64,000 nt of DNA, from NCBI GenBank assembly GCA_035275065.1, contig DATENM010000063.1, positions 62,001-126,000 of the forward strand. The letters run 5' to 3'. Positions 16,399 to 25,484 of this stretch are shown here, piece after piece; the stretch's first letter is position 1, and each line of letters opens with the position of its first letter. The position numbers and the translations under genes were made by a program. Origin of the DNA: Blastocatellia bacterium (GTDB lineage Bacteria > Acidobacteriota > Blastocatellia > UBA7656). Below the pieces are notes generated by a model, which saw only the letters and a list, made by a program, of their open reading frames with translations, made no database searches and had not been told where the DNA came from.

Positions 16399-18309
16399 TC
16401 ATGCCGAAGAATAACCTTCGCCGCGTAGCCGAGCGGCCATCTTATCAATAGTCGGATACTGCGTAAGCAACTCCAGCGGCAGTGTCTGCCCGACCAGTCG
16501 TTCGACCTGCAAGAAGAGTCTTGCGGCAAGTAGGGAATAGCCCCCCAGCTCGAAGAAATTGTCGAACACGCCGACGGGCTGAACGTCCAGTACCTCTTCC
16601 CAAATCAGGGCTATCCGCTGCTCAAACAGGTCACGCGGGGGCGCGAAGGGGTTAGCCAACGGGGGCCTTCCACGGGGCGGTGGCGGCAGCGCCTTCCGGT
16701 CTACTTTCCCGTTCCGATTCATCGGCAGCGACTCAAGCATGACAAAGTAGGCGGGAACCATATACTCAGGCAGCGTCTGCCGTAGAAAATCGCGCAGGTC
16801 AGCGTGCGAAGGCGCATGTTGCGTTTCGCGAGGTACAACGTAGGCAACAAGTTGTTTCTCCTTCGACTCATCCTCGCGCGCCACGACGACGGTCTCACGC
16901 AGCGAAGCATGCCTGTGCAAGGCGCTCTCGATCTCCCCGAGTTCGATTCGTATGCCACGCAGCTTAACCTGTCCCTCACTCATGCGCCCCAGAATTTCGA
17001 TCTCGCCGTCAGCGCGCCGCCATGCCCTGTCGCCGGTGCAATATATTCTGTCGCCCGCTACGAACGGGTTCGGGACGAATTTCTCAGCCGTTAGATCGGG
17101 ACGCCGCCAGTAGCCCCGCGACAAGAGTTCTCCGGACACGCACAACTCGCCCGGCACGCCCTCCGGTAACAGGTTGAGATAGTCATCGAGCACATAGAAG
17201 TCCCCGTTATCAATAGCGCGTCCGGCAGGTACTACCTGAATCTTGTCCATCTCGTCTTTCGGGACCTCATACAGTGAGACGACATCAGAGCACTCTGCCG
17301 GGCCGTAGACATTTATCAGCCTGCACCGACGGCCCGTCTGGTCGAGCCACTGCCTGAACTTCGGCAGGATCATTGCCTCCCCGCCCACCATCAGGCATTC
17401 GAGAGTTGACAGGCTCCGGTAATCGCCGGCCGCGGCCAGTTCAATGATCGGGTAAATCTGGCTTGGCGTCGTATTGATAAACGTCGCCCCGTGCTCGTCA
17501 ATGGCTTTGAGCAACACCGCGGCGTCGTAGTAGCCGGGATTAGCGAGGATCAGTCTGCCCCCCGCCAAAAGAGGCACGACGATATTTTTGAACGCGGCAT
17601 CGAAGCTGAAGTTCATCATCAGAAGCGCGCGCGACTGAGAGGTGAAAGGGTAATAGCGTTGATAGTAGAGACACAGATTTAGGAAGCCGTGGCCGGTAAT
17701 CATCGTGGCCTTCGGTTTTCCGGTCGAGCCGGAGGTATAGAGCAGCCCCATCAGGTTGTCAGGCGATGTAGGCGATGCGACCAGGGAAAGGTTATGTTCG
17801 GATTCGGCGGCGAGTTCGTCTTCCGCGTCATCGAGGCGGATGAGAGTTCCCGCGAAGCCGGGCAACTGCCCTGCCAACGCACTGTGCGTCAGAAGTATTG
17901 ATGCCCTGGCCTCGTCAATCATAAACAGCAGGCGATCTCGGGGCATTCGCGGGTCGAGGGGCACGTAAGCCCCGCCTGCCTTGATGATGCCCAGCAGACC
18001 GATGACCATCTCGGGTGAGCGCTCCACGAGTATGCCCACGCACTGCTCTGGCCGGACCCCAAGCCTGTGCAGCCTGTGCGCCACTCGATTCGCCCGTGTG
18101 TTCAGTTCAGCATAGGTCAACTGCTGGGATTCAAAGACTAACGCCACCGCGTCGGCCGTCCGGGCGACCTGCTCCTCAAATAGCCTGTGGATGGATCGAG
18201 GGGCGGTCGTGGGATTATTCCACTCGAGCAGAAGCTCGCGTGATACCCCCGGCTCGCGCGCGAGTGAATCAATTAATTCGGCGGAGGGATTCAGTCGTGC
18301 GTCTTGCAT
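16399..18309 (-). CDS. Single-module NRPS: adenylation-thiolation (A-T)
   Basis: Residues about 40-540 are an adenylation domain, with A3 YTSGSTGKPK at 191-200, A5 NVYGPAEC, A7 YCTGDRA, A8 GQVKLRGIRIE and A10 NRNGKVDRKAL. Residues about 560-630 are a peptidyl carrier domain with the phosphopantetheine Ser at 592 in GGYSLLA. There is no condensation domain. In the binding-pocket motif FDAAFKN the first residue is Asp237, so an alpha-amino acid is the likely substrate, but Lys stands where phenylalanine-activating enzymes have Trp. I cannot name the amino acid. The carrier-bound aminoacyl group is a likely substrate for the two oxygenases encoded just upstream. Confidence 0.9.
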   Translation of the reverse strand: MQDARLNPSAELIDSLAREPGVSRELLLEWNNPTTAPRSIHRLFEEQVARTADAVALVFESQQLTYAELNTRANRVAHRLHRLGVRPEQCVGILVERSPEMVIGLLGIIKAGGAYVPLDPRMPRDRLLFMIDEARASILLTHSALAGQLPGFAGTLIRLDDAEDELAAESEHNLSLVASPTSPDNLMGLLYTSGSTGKPKATMITGHGFLNLCLYYQRYYPFTSQSRALLMMNFSFDAAFKNIVVPLLAGGRLILANPGYYDAAVLLKAIDEHGATFINTTPSQIYPIIELAAAGDYRSLSTLECLMVGGEAMILPKFRQWLDQTGRRCRLINVYGPAECSDVVSLYEVPKDEMDKIQVVPAGRAIDNGDFYVLDDYLNLLPEGVPGELCVSGELLSRGYWRRPDLTAEKFVPNPFVAGDRIYCTGDRAWRRADGEIEILGRMSEGQVKLRGIRIELGEIESALHRHASLRETVVVAREDESKEKQLVAYVVPRETQHAPSHADLRDFLRQTLPEYMVPAYFVMLESLPMNRNGKVDRKALPPPPRGRPPLANPFAPPRDLFEQRIALIWEEVLDVQPVGVFDNFFELGGYSLLAARLFLQVERLVGQTLPLELLTQYPTIDKMAARLRGEGYSSA

Positions 18310-18438
18310 AAGTGGTGTCTCGAAACGCTGAAGTCGCGGCCCCCGCGAGCATGTGGCCTGCGCGCGTGCCTACCGCAATGTATTCCTGTGCGGCAAGGTA
18401 CGGAGCGGCTCTCCGCGAAAAACGCGCTCGCAGGGCCT

Positions 18439-19473
18439 TTACGCACCCAAAGCCGACATCAGGCGATCTAGATATCTCTGTGAGGTGTTAAGCCGGTAGA
18501 ACGCGCCGCGAGTGATCTCGACAACGGCTTCAGGGTCGCTCGCAATGGCCGGCTTGATGACGTTACTGAACCAGTTGTCGGCGTGAGCCCTGTCAATCAT
18601 CACGTGCGCTTCGTAGTATTCGGCGTCTCCCAAGTTCAGCATGTTCCGCTCCCACGCGGTGATGACATCCCTAAAACGTTGGGGCGCGAGATACTCGGTG
18701 ACGGCGAAATAGCCGATGGCCTGGTAGAAATACTGACGGCGCAAGGAGAGCATCAGCGACAAATTTCCGCACGCCAGAGCCTCCGTCGTGAGCGACCCAT
18801 TCACATTCGCTTCGATGTCGAATTTCCTCAGAATGCGCGTAAACATTGCGGTATGCATTTTCGCCTGTATGCCCTGACCCATCTCGTCCCAATAGTTCGA
18901 ACCGATCTCCAGTTTGATTCCCTCCTCTGTCCCTATTTGCACCATCGCCAGGAAGTCATCGAAGCGGGCGTCGATGGTGGTCTCCTGGACGATGAAAGTG
19001 CGTAGTCCATCAATGCCGGCTCGTTCGCGTAAGTATTTCTCGTAAAGCGGATGATGGTAAGACGGGTGCTGACGGACTTTCTCCAGCATCCATTTCTTGT
19101 AGGCGTCATACTCCCTGGGGACTTCGTACCATACGCTCGACGGAATGCGCTGATCTTCGTATTCGAGAAAGTGTCTCTCGATGATATTGCGCAGGTTAAG
19201 GATGGTGGCGGAAGATTCGGCAGTCGGCGCACCCGGACGCGGGATGTGAAGATACAGGCTGTAGATCTTGTATAGGGCTTGGTGGGCGGCGAAGAGGGCG
19301 TCCGGCCTGTTCTCTTTGAAGGCCGATTCACAAAGCTCGATGACCTCCGAGATGAGCGCACTCCTCTTGCGCTCCTCCTCAAATAGTCTATCAATCACTT
19401 CACCGTCAAGCAGGATGAGCTCTTCGAGGGTGGACACGAAACTCTTCGTGGTAGCCTGCGTTGACATCGCCAT
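18439..19473 (-). CDS. Haem-oxygenase-like diiron oxidase (iron-containing redox enzyme)
   Basis: This 344-residue, all-helical protein matches the HDO superfamily (SznF, BesC and UndA are known examples). Likely iron ligands are Glu164 (IVQETTID), Glu197 (NYWDEMG), His207 (KMHTAMF), His290, Asp294 and His297 in YYEAHVMIDRAH. Members use O2 and two irons to N-hydroxylate, desaturate or break C-C bonds of amino acids or fatty acids. It sits between a 2OG-Fe dioxygenase and the NRPS gene, so an amino-acid substrate is the simplest inference. The start ATG 19473 has AAGGAG at a good distance. Confidence 0.82.
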   Translation of the reverse strand: MAMSTQATTKSFVSTLEELILLDGEVIDRLFEEERKRSALISEVIELCESAFKENRPDALFAAHQALYKIYSLYLHIPRPGAPTAESSATILNLRNIIERHFLEYEDQRIPSSVWYEVPREYDAYKKWMLEKVRQHPSYHHPLYEKYLRERAGIDGLRTFIVQETTIDARFDDFLAMVQIGTEEGIKLEIGSNYWDEMGQGIQAKMHTAMFTRILRKFDIEANVNGSLTTEALACGNLSLMLSLRRQYFYQAIGYFAVTEYLAPQRFRDVITAWERNMLNLGDAEYYEAHVMIDRAHADNWFSNVIKPAIASDPEAVVEITRGAFYRLNTSQRYLDRLMSALGA

Positions 19474-19575
19474 GAGTCTTTCTCCTTACCATCCAGAACG
19501 TAGGTATGCGGAGAGGTGAGGACCGCTTTCGCGTTGTTGCATCGGCGCGCCACGGAGCCTGGCCATTTCGGCTTC

Positions 19576-20259
19576 TTACTTTTGCTCCAGCGCCTGCTCC
19601 TCAAACTCCTGTCCGTACCATCGGTCTTCCCATTTCGAGCAGGCGACGACAATGATGTCCCGGTAGCCCGTGCCGCCGTCCAGAGCTTCGATGTCGGTCA
19701 CATAGTGGAACATTCGCCGGTCGTCGAAAGCGACCAGTTGCCCTTCTTCAAGCACGGTCTTGTAAAAGGGTTCGCCGCCGGCGACGGGTATCAGGCTCAT
19801 CTCCGCGCCGGAGATGTTGTGCCGCCTGAAGACTCCGATTAAGACGTAATCATGCCCGTCCTGATGAACGCCTTCCGGTACGATGTGACCATGGATGCCG
19901 GGCCCCGTCAACACGCGGTACTGATGCACATTCAACTGCCACTCGCTCGTCGTGTCTAAGGGTATCTCCTTCGCGCCCTGATCAATGAACTGTGTTGGGT
20001 CGATCTGGAGCGGTTGATAATGGCGTCTGATGCCGCCCGCAAATTTGTTGTACTTTGAATATGCGACGTAGGGTCGGTGCGGAAGCAGGTCGAGTCGCCA
20101 ACTCTCGCCTTCAAAATAAAAGCGGTACTGCGAGAACCGCCGGTACTTATGGTTGCCACCACTATGGTCATCGAAATGCAGGTCGCCGAAACTGGCCAGG
20201 AACGCGTCGTCAACCGGCGGCATATTGATAATCGAAAACCCATCTTCGTTTAGTGCCAT
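19576..20259 (-). CDS. 2OG-Fe(II) dioxygenase (PF10014-type amino acid hydroxylase)
   Basis: This 227-residue protein carries the 2OG-Fe facial triad: His132 and Asp134 in PEGVHQDGHDYVL, and His185 in RRMFHYVTD, with Arg200 as a likely 2-oxoglutarate ligand. The PEGxHxDGxD signature is that of the family containing free L-isoleucine hydroxylase (IDO) and BsmA. Known members hydroxylate or sulfoxidise free amino acids. It should therefore make a hydroxy-amino acid for the neighbouring A-T module. The gene follows a 520-base gap and may head a sub-operon. ATG 20259 has GGGAAG upstream. Confidence 0.85.
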   Translation of the reverse strand: MALNEDGFSIINMPPVDDAFLASFGDLHFDDHSGGNHKYRRFSQYRFYFEGESWRLDLLPHRPYVAYSKYNKFAGGIRRHYQPLQIDPTQFIDQGAKEIPLDTTSEWQLNVHQYRVLTGPGIHGHIVPEGVHQDGHDYVLIGVFRRHNISGAEMSLIPVAGGEPFYKTVLEEGQLVAFDDRRMFHYVTDIEALDGGTGYRDIIVVACSKWEDRWYGQEFEEQALEQK

Positions 20260-20612
20260 GACTTACTTCCCATCAATAGGAGTAGGCGCTCCCGCCTGCC
20301 GACAATTCATGGAAGAGGTGTAAATACTGCGAGACTTGAGTGCCGGCGTCTAGCAAGGCCCACCGTTTCAGTTCGTGTCCGCCCGGGACTCCGATTGCGA
20401 ACCCCAATGATTTTGATTGGCCGAGCCCTTGAAAACGATTAGGCAAATAAGCCCTGGCAGACGATGCTAGGTTCTATGTGCGCTCCGCTGCCGCCTCCGA
20501 ATCCTCCAGCGGAAAACACTGTGTAGCGAGCTCAATCACCCTACGGAATCTCGCCGCGTAACATTTCGTCCGGTCGAGGAAGCGGCTTGTATTAAGAGGT
20601 TGAAACGTCGCA

Positions 20613-20641
20613 AGGTTATTACTTTAGGTGTGTGCTGTCAA
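20613..20641 (-). promoter_or_regulatory. Possible internal sigma70-type promoter
   Basis: On the minus strand TTGACA (20641-20636) is followed after 17 bases by TAACCT (20618-20613), a perfect -35 with a weak -10. It lies in the only large gap of the cluster (20260-20780), in which I see no coding frame. It could drive the 2OG-HDO-NRPS-reductase-KAS genes separately. Confidence 0.35.
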
Positions 20642-20780
20642 CTAATTTCTTTCGGTTGCGGTGCAAATTACAAAAGGGTGCAAGCCCCTGCGACGTCGTA
20701 CTCCATCTTATGCAGCCAGTTCTACCAGATTATTCAAGTATTTGCTTGCGCGTACCCCAACCCGGCCGTCTGATCGAGCC

Positions 20781-22010
20781 TCAGGAATCCGCCATTTCAC
20801 TGATGAGCCTCAGCGCGAGCAATCTGCCATTTCGAGAAAATCTTCGCCGAACTTCGGCACGAGCACTTGCTGCAACTCGTCGTCGCACGCGGTCGTCTGA
20901 TGTCACCTCCCTGAGGGCGTCCGCAAATGCCTCGGGGTTGTTCGGAGGTAGGAGCCAGCCAGTGCTTCGGTGGCGGATGACTTCCGACACGCCACCTGCA
21001 TCGCTGACGATCACCGGGACTCCCGCGGCCATCGCCTCAAGCATCGCGTTAGGGATTCCGTCCCGATCTCCGTCGGGCATCCTCCGAGCGCCGAGAACGA
21101 AGACGTCGGCTTGGGTAAGCTCTCTCTGAACGACGTCGGGTGGAACCGGGCCGACGAACTCCACGTCCTCAAGATTGAGCTCACAGGCCAGCGCCATGAG
21201 CCGCGGGAGTTCTGGTCCACCCCCTACAATCCGATAGCGATAGCGACAGCGCGACTCGGATCGCAGCAGCGCCAGAGCCCTCAAGATCACGTCGATGCCT
21301 TTCTTCGGCACAAGACGGCACACAGAGAGGATGCGGAGGGGGACGCCGTTAACTAGCTCCCGATTCTTAACCGTAAGATCACACTCGACATCGTGCGGGA
21401 AATGGACGACGCGCTCCGCCAGCAAGAGTGGCAATTGCTCCATCAGCGACGTCCGTGCGTGCTCCGAGCACGTAGAGATAAACCGCGCCCGGGAGCACAC
21501 CTTTGTGAGGTGAACCTGTGGAACAAAGATGTCGCGTGCGTGAGCCGAAATGCTGAGTGGAATATTCAAGCGCTGACTCAGAAGGCTGGCGGCGGCGGCA
21601 GGCATGCCTAGAAAGTGTGCATGCAGCCAGTCGGGCTTCCATCTCTCAAGCGCCGGACGAATCGCAGCCGCAGCCCAGGCGGCACGGCCTGCCGCCGCCG
21701 CGCCCCTTAACCCCTTTGGAAAGAGGGTGAGTGCACGCGGCAGTTCTCGCAACGATTCTACGCCGAGACGGACTTGATGCCGGCCACCGCGCCGCGCGGG
21801 CGCGTCCGGATGGAAGACGGTAAAGGGCGACTCGGGCAGGAGTGACCTGTCAGAACGGCGCGCCGGGCTGAACGTCAAGACCACCAGCGTGAAACCAAGT
21901 GAAGCGAGGCAGGTAAGCTCGCGTCGGATGAAGGATTCCGACAGGCACGGATACTTGTCCACCATGACGGCTACCCTTCCCGCGTCACCTCCCGGCAAAT
22001 CTATTTTCAT
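20781..22010 (-). CDS. GT4-family glycosyltransferase (colanic-acid WcaL-like)
   Basis: A two-domain GT-B protein of 409 residues. The N-terminal domain begins VAVMVDKYPCLSESFI, a hallmark of WcaL/AmsK-type GT4 enzymes. The C-terminal domain has LSVCRLVPKKGIDVIL and the donor-binding EAMAAGVPVIVSDAGGVSEVI. It transfers a sugar from a nucleotide donor to a lipid-linked or small-molecule acceptor at the cytoplasmic side. It is the last of four GT4 genes in the cluster and ends before the 520-base gap. Confidence 0.9.
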   Translation of the reverse strand: MKIDLPGGDAGRVAVMVDKYPCLSESFIRRELTCLASLGFTLVVLTFSPARRSDRSLLPESPFTVFHPDAPARRGGRHQVRLGVESLRELPRALTLFPKGLRGAAAAGRAAWAAAAIRPALERWKPDWLHAHFLGMPAAAASLLSQRLNIPLSISAHARDIFVPQVHLTKVCSRARFISTCSEHARTSLMEQLPLLLAERVVHFPHDVECDLTVKNRELVNGVPLRILSVCRLVPKKGIDVILRALALLRSESRCRYRYRIVGGGPELPRLMALACELNLEDVEFVGPVPPDVVQRELTQADVFVLGARRMPDGDRDGIPNAMLEAMAAGVPVIVSDAGGVSEVIRHRSTGWLLPPNNPEAFADALREVTSDDRVRRRVAASARAEVRRRFSRNGRLLALRLISEMADS

Positions 22011-22051
22011 TCCTATCCTCGGCCGTTTTAGACACTACTCGTGTGGAATCG

Positions 22052-23149
22052 CTAGGACGTGGAATGCTCGGCATAGGAAAGCGCTTCGGAAAAGCTATCC
22101 ACCGCGTTGGCCCAATTGAAGTGTTTCGACTGGGCGATCCCACGCCCCACCAGACTATCGCGGAGCGCGCGGTCGGTACTCACCGCGCGCAAAGATGCCG
22201 CCAGCGCCGAGACATCCCCATGCGGCACATGGAGCGCGGCCCCGCCGCAAACCTCACGCAACGCCGGGGCGTCCGAGGCGATGACCGGGCACCCGCAACT
22301 CATAGCTTCGACCGTAGGTAGCCCGAAGCCCTCGGTGGATGACGGAAACACTAAGGCGATTGCGGCAGAATAGAGGGCACTCAGATCGGATGGAGTCATG
22401 TAGCCCAGGTACCGCCAGCGACCATTGCTTCCACGGCCTTCTTCGGGGAGCAGGTTCTGCGATGCGCGGACCTGTGGGCCGACGACCAGGAGCAGAAGGC
22501 CCGCTTCCGCACATGCCCGAATCGCGACTTCGAGATTTTTCTTCGGCTCAATGCAACCACAAAACAGCGCGAATGGCTCATTCACCTCGAACCGCTGACG
22601 AACCGTTGAAATCGCAATGTCCCTGGGCACGGGCGCTATTTCCAAATCCACCCCCCAGGGCACGACAAACACTTTGCCGCGGGAAATGCCGAAATAGTCA
22701 ATGACGGAGCGCCGGACGAACTCGCTGGGTACACATACGGCCCGGGCTCGCCGAATCCCGCGGCCGACGAGCAGGCGGAAATGGAGCGCGTTACGCCAAC
22801 CCGCCAACCGCGGATGTGTCCAGGCGATGAGGTCGTGCACCGTAACGATAAATTTACACGACAGCGCCACCGGGGCCGTATAGCAAGGACAGTGTAGGAG
22901 TTCGACGCCCTGCTTTCGCCCTAATGCCGGCAAGACCACTTGTTGCCAGGCAAAACGGGAGATGGGGGTTAGAGGGCGAACCGGCACCAGCGAAGCGTTG
23001 GGCATTTCGGATGTATGCACCCCGTGCGCAAAAACGGTTACACGTTGCAGCGGCCGCCTCTCAAGATATGAAGTCCACAGCCGTCGCGTTGCAACGGCGA
23101 CTCCGCGCTCCTGCCCACCCCAGAATGATCCATCCACTCCAATGTGCAT
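22052..23149 (-). CDS. GT4-family glycosyltransferase (mannosyltransferase WbaZ-like)
   Basis: This 365-residue GT-B enzyme starts with HIGVDGSFWGGQERGV and has the acceptor-side motif VPSEFVRRSVI. The donor-site region is LVFPSSTEGFGLPTVEAMSC, that is E-G-F-G-L-P-xx-E, and then PVIASDAPALREV, the classical GT4 (glycogen synthase-like) EX7E signature. The closest style is that of O-antigen mannosyltransferases. The sugar and acceptor cannot be told. Its start is 52 bases from the end of the preceding gene. Confidence 0.9.
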   Translation of the reverse strand: MHIGVDGSFWGGQERGVAVATRRLWTSYLERRPLQRVTVFAHGVHTSEMPNASLVPVRPLTPISRFAWQQVVLPALGRKQGVELLHCPCYTAPVALSCKFIVTVHDLIAWTHPRLAGWRNALHFRLLVGRGIRRARAVCVPSEFVRRSVIDYFGISRGKVFVVPWGVDLEIAPVPRDIAISTVRQRFEVNEPFALFCGCIEPKKNLEVAIRACAEAGLLLLVVGPQVRASQNLLPEEGRGSNGRWRYLGYMTPSDLSALYSAAIALVFPSSTEGFGLPTVEAMSCGCPVIASDAPALREVCGGAALHVPHGDVSALAASLRAVSTDRALRDSLVGRGIAQSKHFNWANAVDSFSEALSYAEHSTS

Positions 23150-23201
23150 ATGCCGCCTAATTGCGATGTCCTTTTACGCTCCGGATGCAATGACTGAGAG
23201 T

Positions 23202-24341
23202 TCAGTTATGACAGATCGCGCCGTATACGGGAACGAGTTCCGCCGCCACGCGCGATATTGAGAAGAGATGCAGCGCCTTGCGCCGAGCGGCTTCCGCTCT
23301 TGACGCCCACGAGGCGGGCTCATCAAGGATGCGGGCTAAACCGGCCGCAAGGCCGGCGGGATCACCCGGAGGGACCAGCAAGCCTGTTTCATCTTCCGTC
23401 ACGATCTCCTTCAGGCCGTCGACCGAAGATGCTATTACCGGACGTTTGGCCAGCATCGCCTCCACCGCTATTCTCCCGAATGGTTCCCGCAAAGACGGCA
23501 CGGCTACCACGTCGGCGGCATATAACACAGGTGCGATCTGCTCGACCCCCTCGGTGATCCTGACTTGTGGGCCACACCCGAGATCCACTGCGAGCCGGCG
23601 AAGTTGCCGAGTGTAGGTCGCGGCCTTCTGATCATGCTCCGGGCACAATAGCCACGCGTGTAAGTCGGGATGGGTCCGGGTCAGAATAGCAAGCGCTGCA
23701 AGGAGGACAGCGTGGCCCTTCCTGGGTATGGACTGACCGGCCATCACCACGAGCCGCTCGGCAGGAGGGATATCTAGGGCGCGGCGAACAGCGGCTACGT
23801 GGTCGGCATCGCGCGGCGGTAAATCAGCGACGCCGTTACGAACGAGCGTAAGGTGGCGCGACGAGGGACCGAGCAGTTTCTCGGCGAATGTCAGCGTGGC
23901 TTCAGAGATGGCTATGATCGCATCGGCTCGTCCGGCCATTGACTTGGCGACACCACGGCCGCCATAGAAATCTCGCCAGTGCCAAACCACCGGGCAGCCT
24001 CGCCACGACGCAACCGGGCCGATCCAGAGCATGGCCTGCGCGCTGTTCGCATGGAGAAGGTGAGGTTGGAAACGCCGCACTGTTCGATCCAGTTCCCTCC
24101 AGCCCAGAGGCAGACGGGGAAGGACAAACTTCCAGTTATTCAGTCCTCGTGAGCGCGTAACGGGACGCGCGCCCCAGTTAGCCACAGGAATGCCGGCCGT
24201 TGCGGCGGCCTCGCTCAGGGGCCCGGACGGACATAGTAAGACGGGGTCAACGCCCAGCCTCCGAACCGCGTCCATGAGTTCCAGCAGGCTGCGCTCGGCT
24301 CCGCCCAGGCCACCAAAGTGCGAGACATACAAAACCCTCAT
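23202..24341 (-). CDS. GT4-family glycosyltransferase
   Basis: A 379-residue GT-B protein beginning RVLYVSHFGGLGGAERSLLE, the usual loop that binds the donor phosphate. The donor site is VPSLREPFGRIAVEAMLAKR followed by PVIASSVDGLKEIV. There are no membrane segments. It lies 34 bases downstream of the SGNH hydrolase gene. The E-PFGR-E pattern fits retaining GT4 enzymes of polysaccharide or glycolipid assembly. Confidence 0.9.
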   Translation of the reverse strand: MRVLYVSHFGGLGGAERSLLELMDAVRRLGVDPVLLCPSGPLSEAAATAGIPVANWGARPVTRSRGLNNWKFVLPRLPLGWRELDRTVRRFQPHLLHANSAQAMLWIGPVASWRGCPVVWHWRDFYGGRGVAKSMAGRADAIIAISEATLTFAEKLLGPSSRHLTLVRNGVADLPPRDADHVAAVRRALDIPPAERLVVMAGQSIPRKGHAVLLAALAILTRTHPDLHAWLLCPEHDQKAATYTRQLRRLAVDLGCGPQVRITEGVEQIAPVLYAADVVAVPSLREPFGRIAVEAMLAKRPVIASSVDGLKEIVTEDETGLLVPPGDPAGLAAGLARILDEPASWASRAEAARRKALHLFSISRVAAELVPVYGAICHN

Positions 24342-24374
24342 CGCTTGGCCAACCTCGATTGGTTAGTAAAATAG

Positions 24375-25484
24375 CTAGCTGACATACGCCGCGACTGGGG
24401 CTTCTTTGTCCTCAGTCTGCGCGCCGCTCTGGTCCGACGCGGCCGCGGGTTTCTGGCCCTTCGCCTGAAAGGTCTGGCGTTTGGTCAGTTGCTCGAACAA
24501 CTGCCTGGCGACCTCGACGTGCCCTTCGTAAGAGTAGTGTCCGTCGCGGTCGTGCACGTACTTAGTCATCGGCAAGACATTGAGTTCGAGGTAGCTGAGA
24601 CCATACTTGGCCGTCACTTCACGGTAGTAGGGATTGGCCGAGCACTGGAAGATCGTCAGCTCCCCACCCTGTTGCGCTAACTTATCTCTAACTGCTTGAA
24701 GGGCCTCCACCGATTTTTTTAACGAGTAGGGTAACAGTGAGAGGTCGTGCGCCTGGACTCTGTTCTCCACAAACGTCCGTAGTCTGGCAGAGCGAAAGCT
24801 GTTGCTGGTGTTCATGTAGTAACGCACAGCGGCTCTCACGATGAAGGATGCGTAGTACAGAGGGATGAGGAATTTCTGCTCGGTGGCGCTGTCAATCATT
24901 GCCTCACACCACTGCCTGGAATGTTCCGTTTCGGAGTTATAAATAATGACGTAGCCTTTGTAGAGGTCACGCCTGAAGCTTCCGTGGACGAACGGGAGTT
25001 CCACGTCCAGGAGTATCTGATCCGGTTGATAATCAGCGACTTCCGTCTCGATAAGTCGCAGCTCTTGCACCGCGCGGAATCTTCCGTCGATACCAAAGTT
25101 CATGACCTCCACCTGATGGCCCGCCGACCGGCACATGTCTTCCAGCAGCTCGGAGAAGTTCTTCCCCTTCCCATGGCACCAGATGCCGGTCGAGTTGGAT
25201 GGGCCGACGACTGCAATTCGATAAGTCCCGGGGGCTTTCGTCCGCACGAAATCGCGGGCATGGAATCCCCGGTTATTGGTCCGGAACCGTCGATGGATCC
25301 CCGGAATACGAATCTCACCTTCGGCGTTGGGTAAGTAACGGTAGCCAAGCTCATCGTCAGGCACGTAAATCTGGGGATACACCTGAATCCAGAGCAAGTT
25401 TCTATATTTGATTCGGAGGTAGATCTCGATAACCGCTAACCCGAACAGCGCGACGATCACTCCGTAAAAGAAAAATTGAAACAT
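24375..25484 (-). CDS. Membrane-anchored SGNH/GDSL-type hydrolase
   Basis: An N-terminal membrane helix (residues about 2-23) is followed by an SGNH fold: VVGPSNSTG holds the nucleophile Ser in block I and DGHYSYEGH holds the Asp/His pair of block V. The catalytic part should face the periplasm. Family members are esterases or O-acetyl-transfer enzymes that edit polysaccharides, so acylation or deacylation of the sugar part of the product is a fair inference. The C-terminal 35 residues are low-complexity (Ala, Gln, Lys). The start overlaps the end of the upstream GT gene by 28 bases. Confidence 0.75.
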   Translation of the reverse strand: MFQFFFYGVIVALFGLAVIEIYLRIKYRNLLWIQVYPQIYVPDDELGYRYLPNAEGEIRIPGIHRRFRTNNRGFHARDFVRTKAPGTYRIAVVGPSNSTGIWCHGKGKNFSELLEDMCRSAGHQVEVMNFGIDGRFRAVQELRLIETEVADYQPDQILLDVELPFVHGSFRRDLYKGYVIIYNSETEHSRQWCEAMIDSATEQKFLIPLYYASFIVRAAVRYYMNTSNSFRSARLRTFVENRVQAHDLSLLPYSLKKSVEALQAVRDKLAQQGGELTIFQCSANPYYREVTAKYGLSYLELNVLPMTKYVHDRDGHYSYEGHVEVARQLFEQLTKRQTFQAKGQKPAAASDQSGAQTEDKEAPVAAYVS

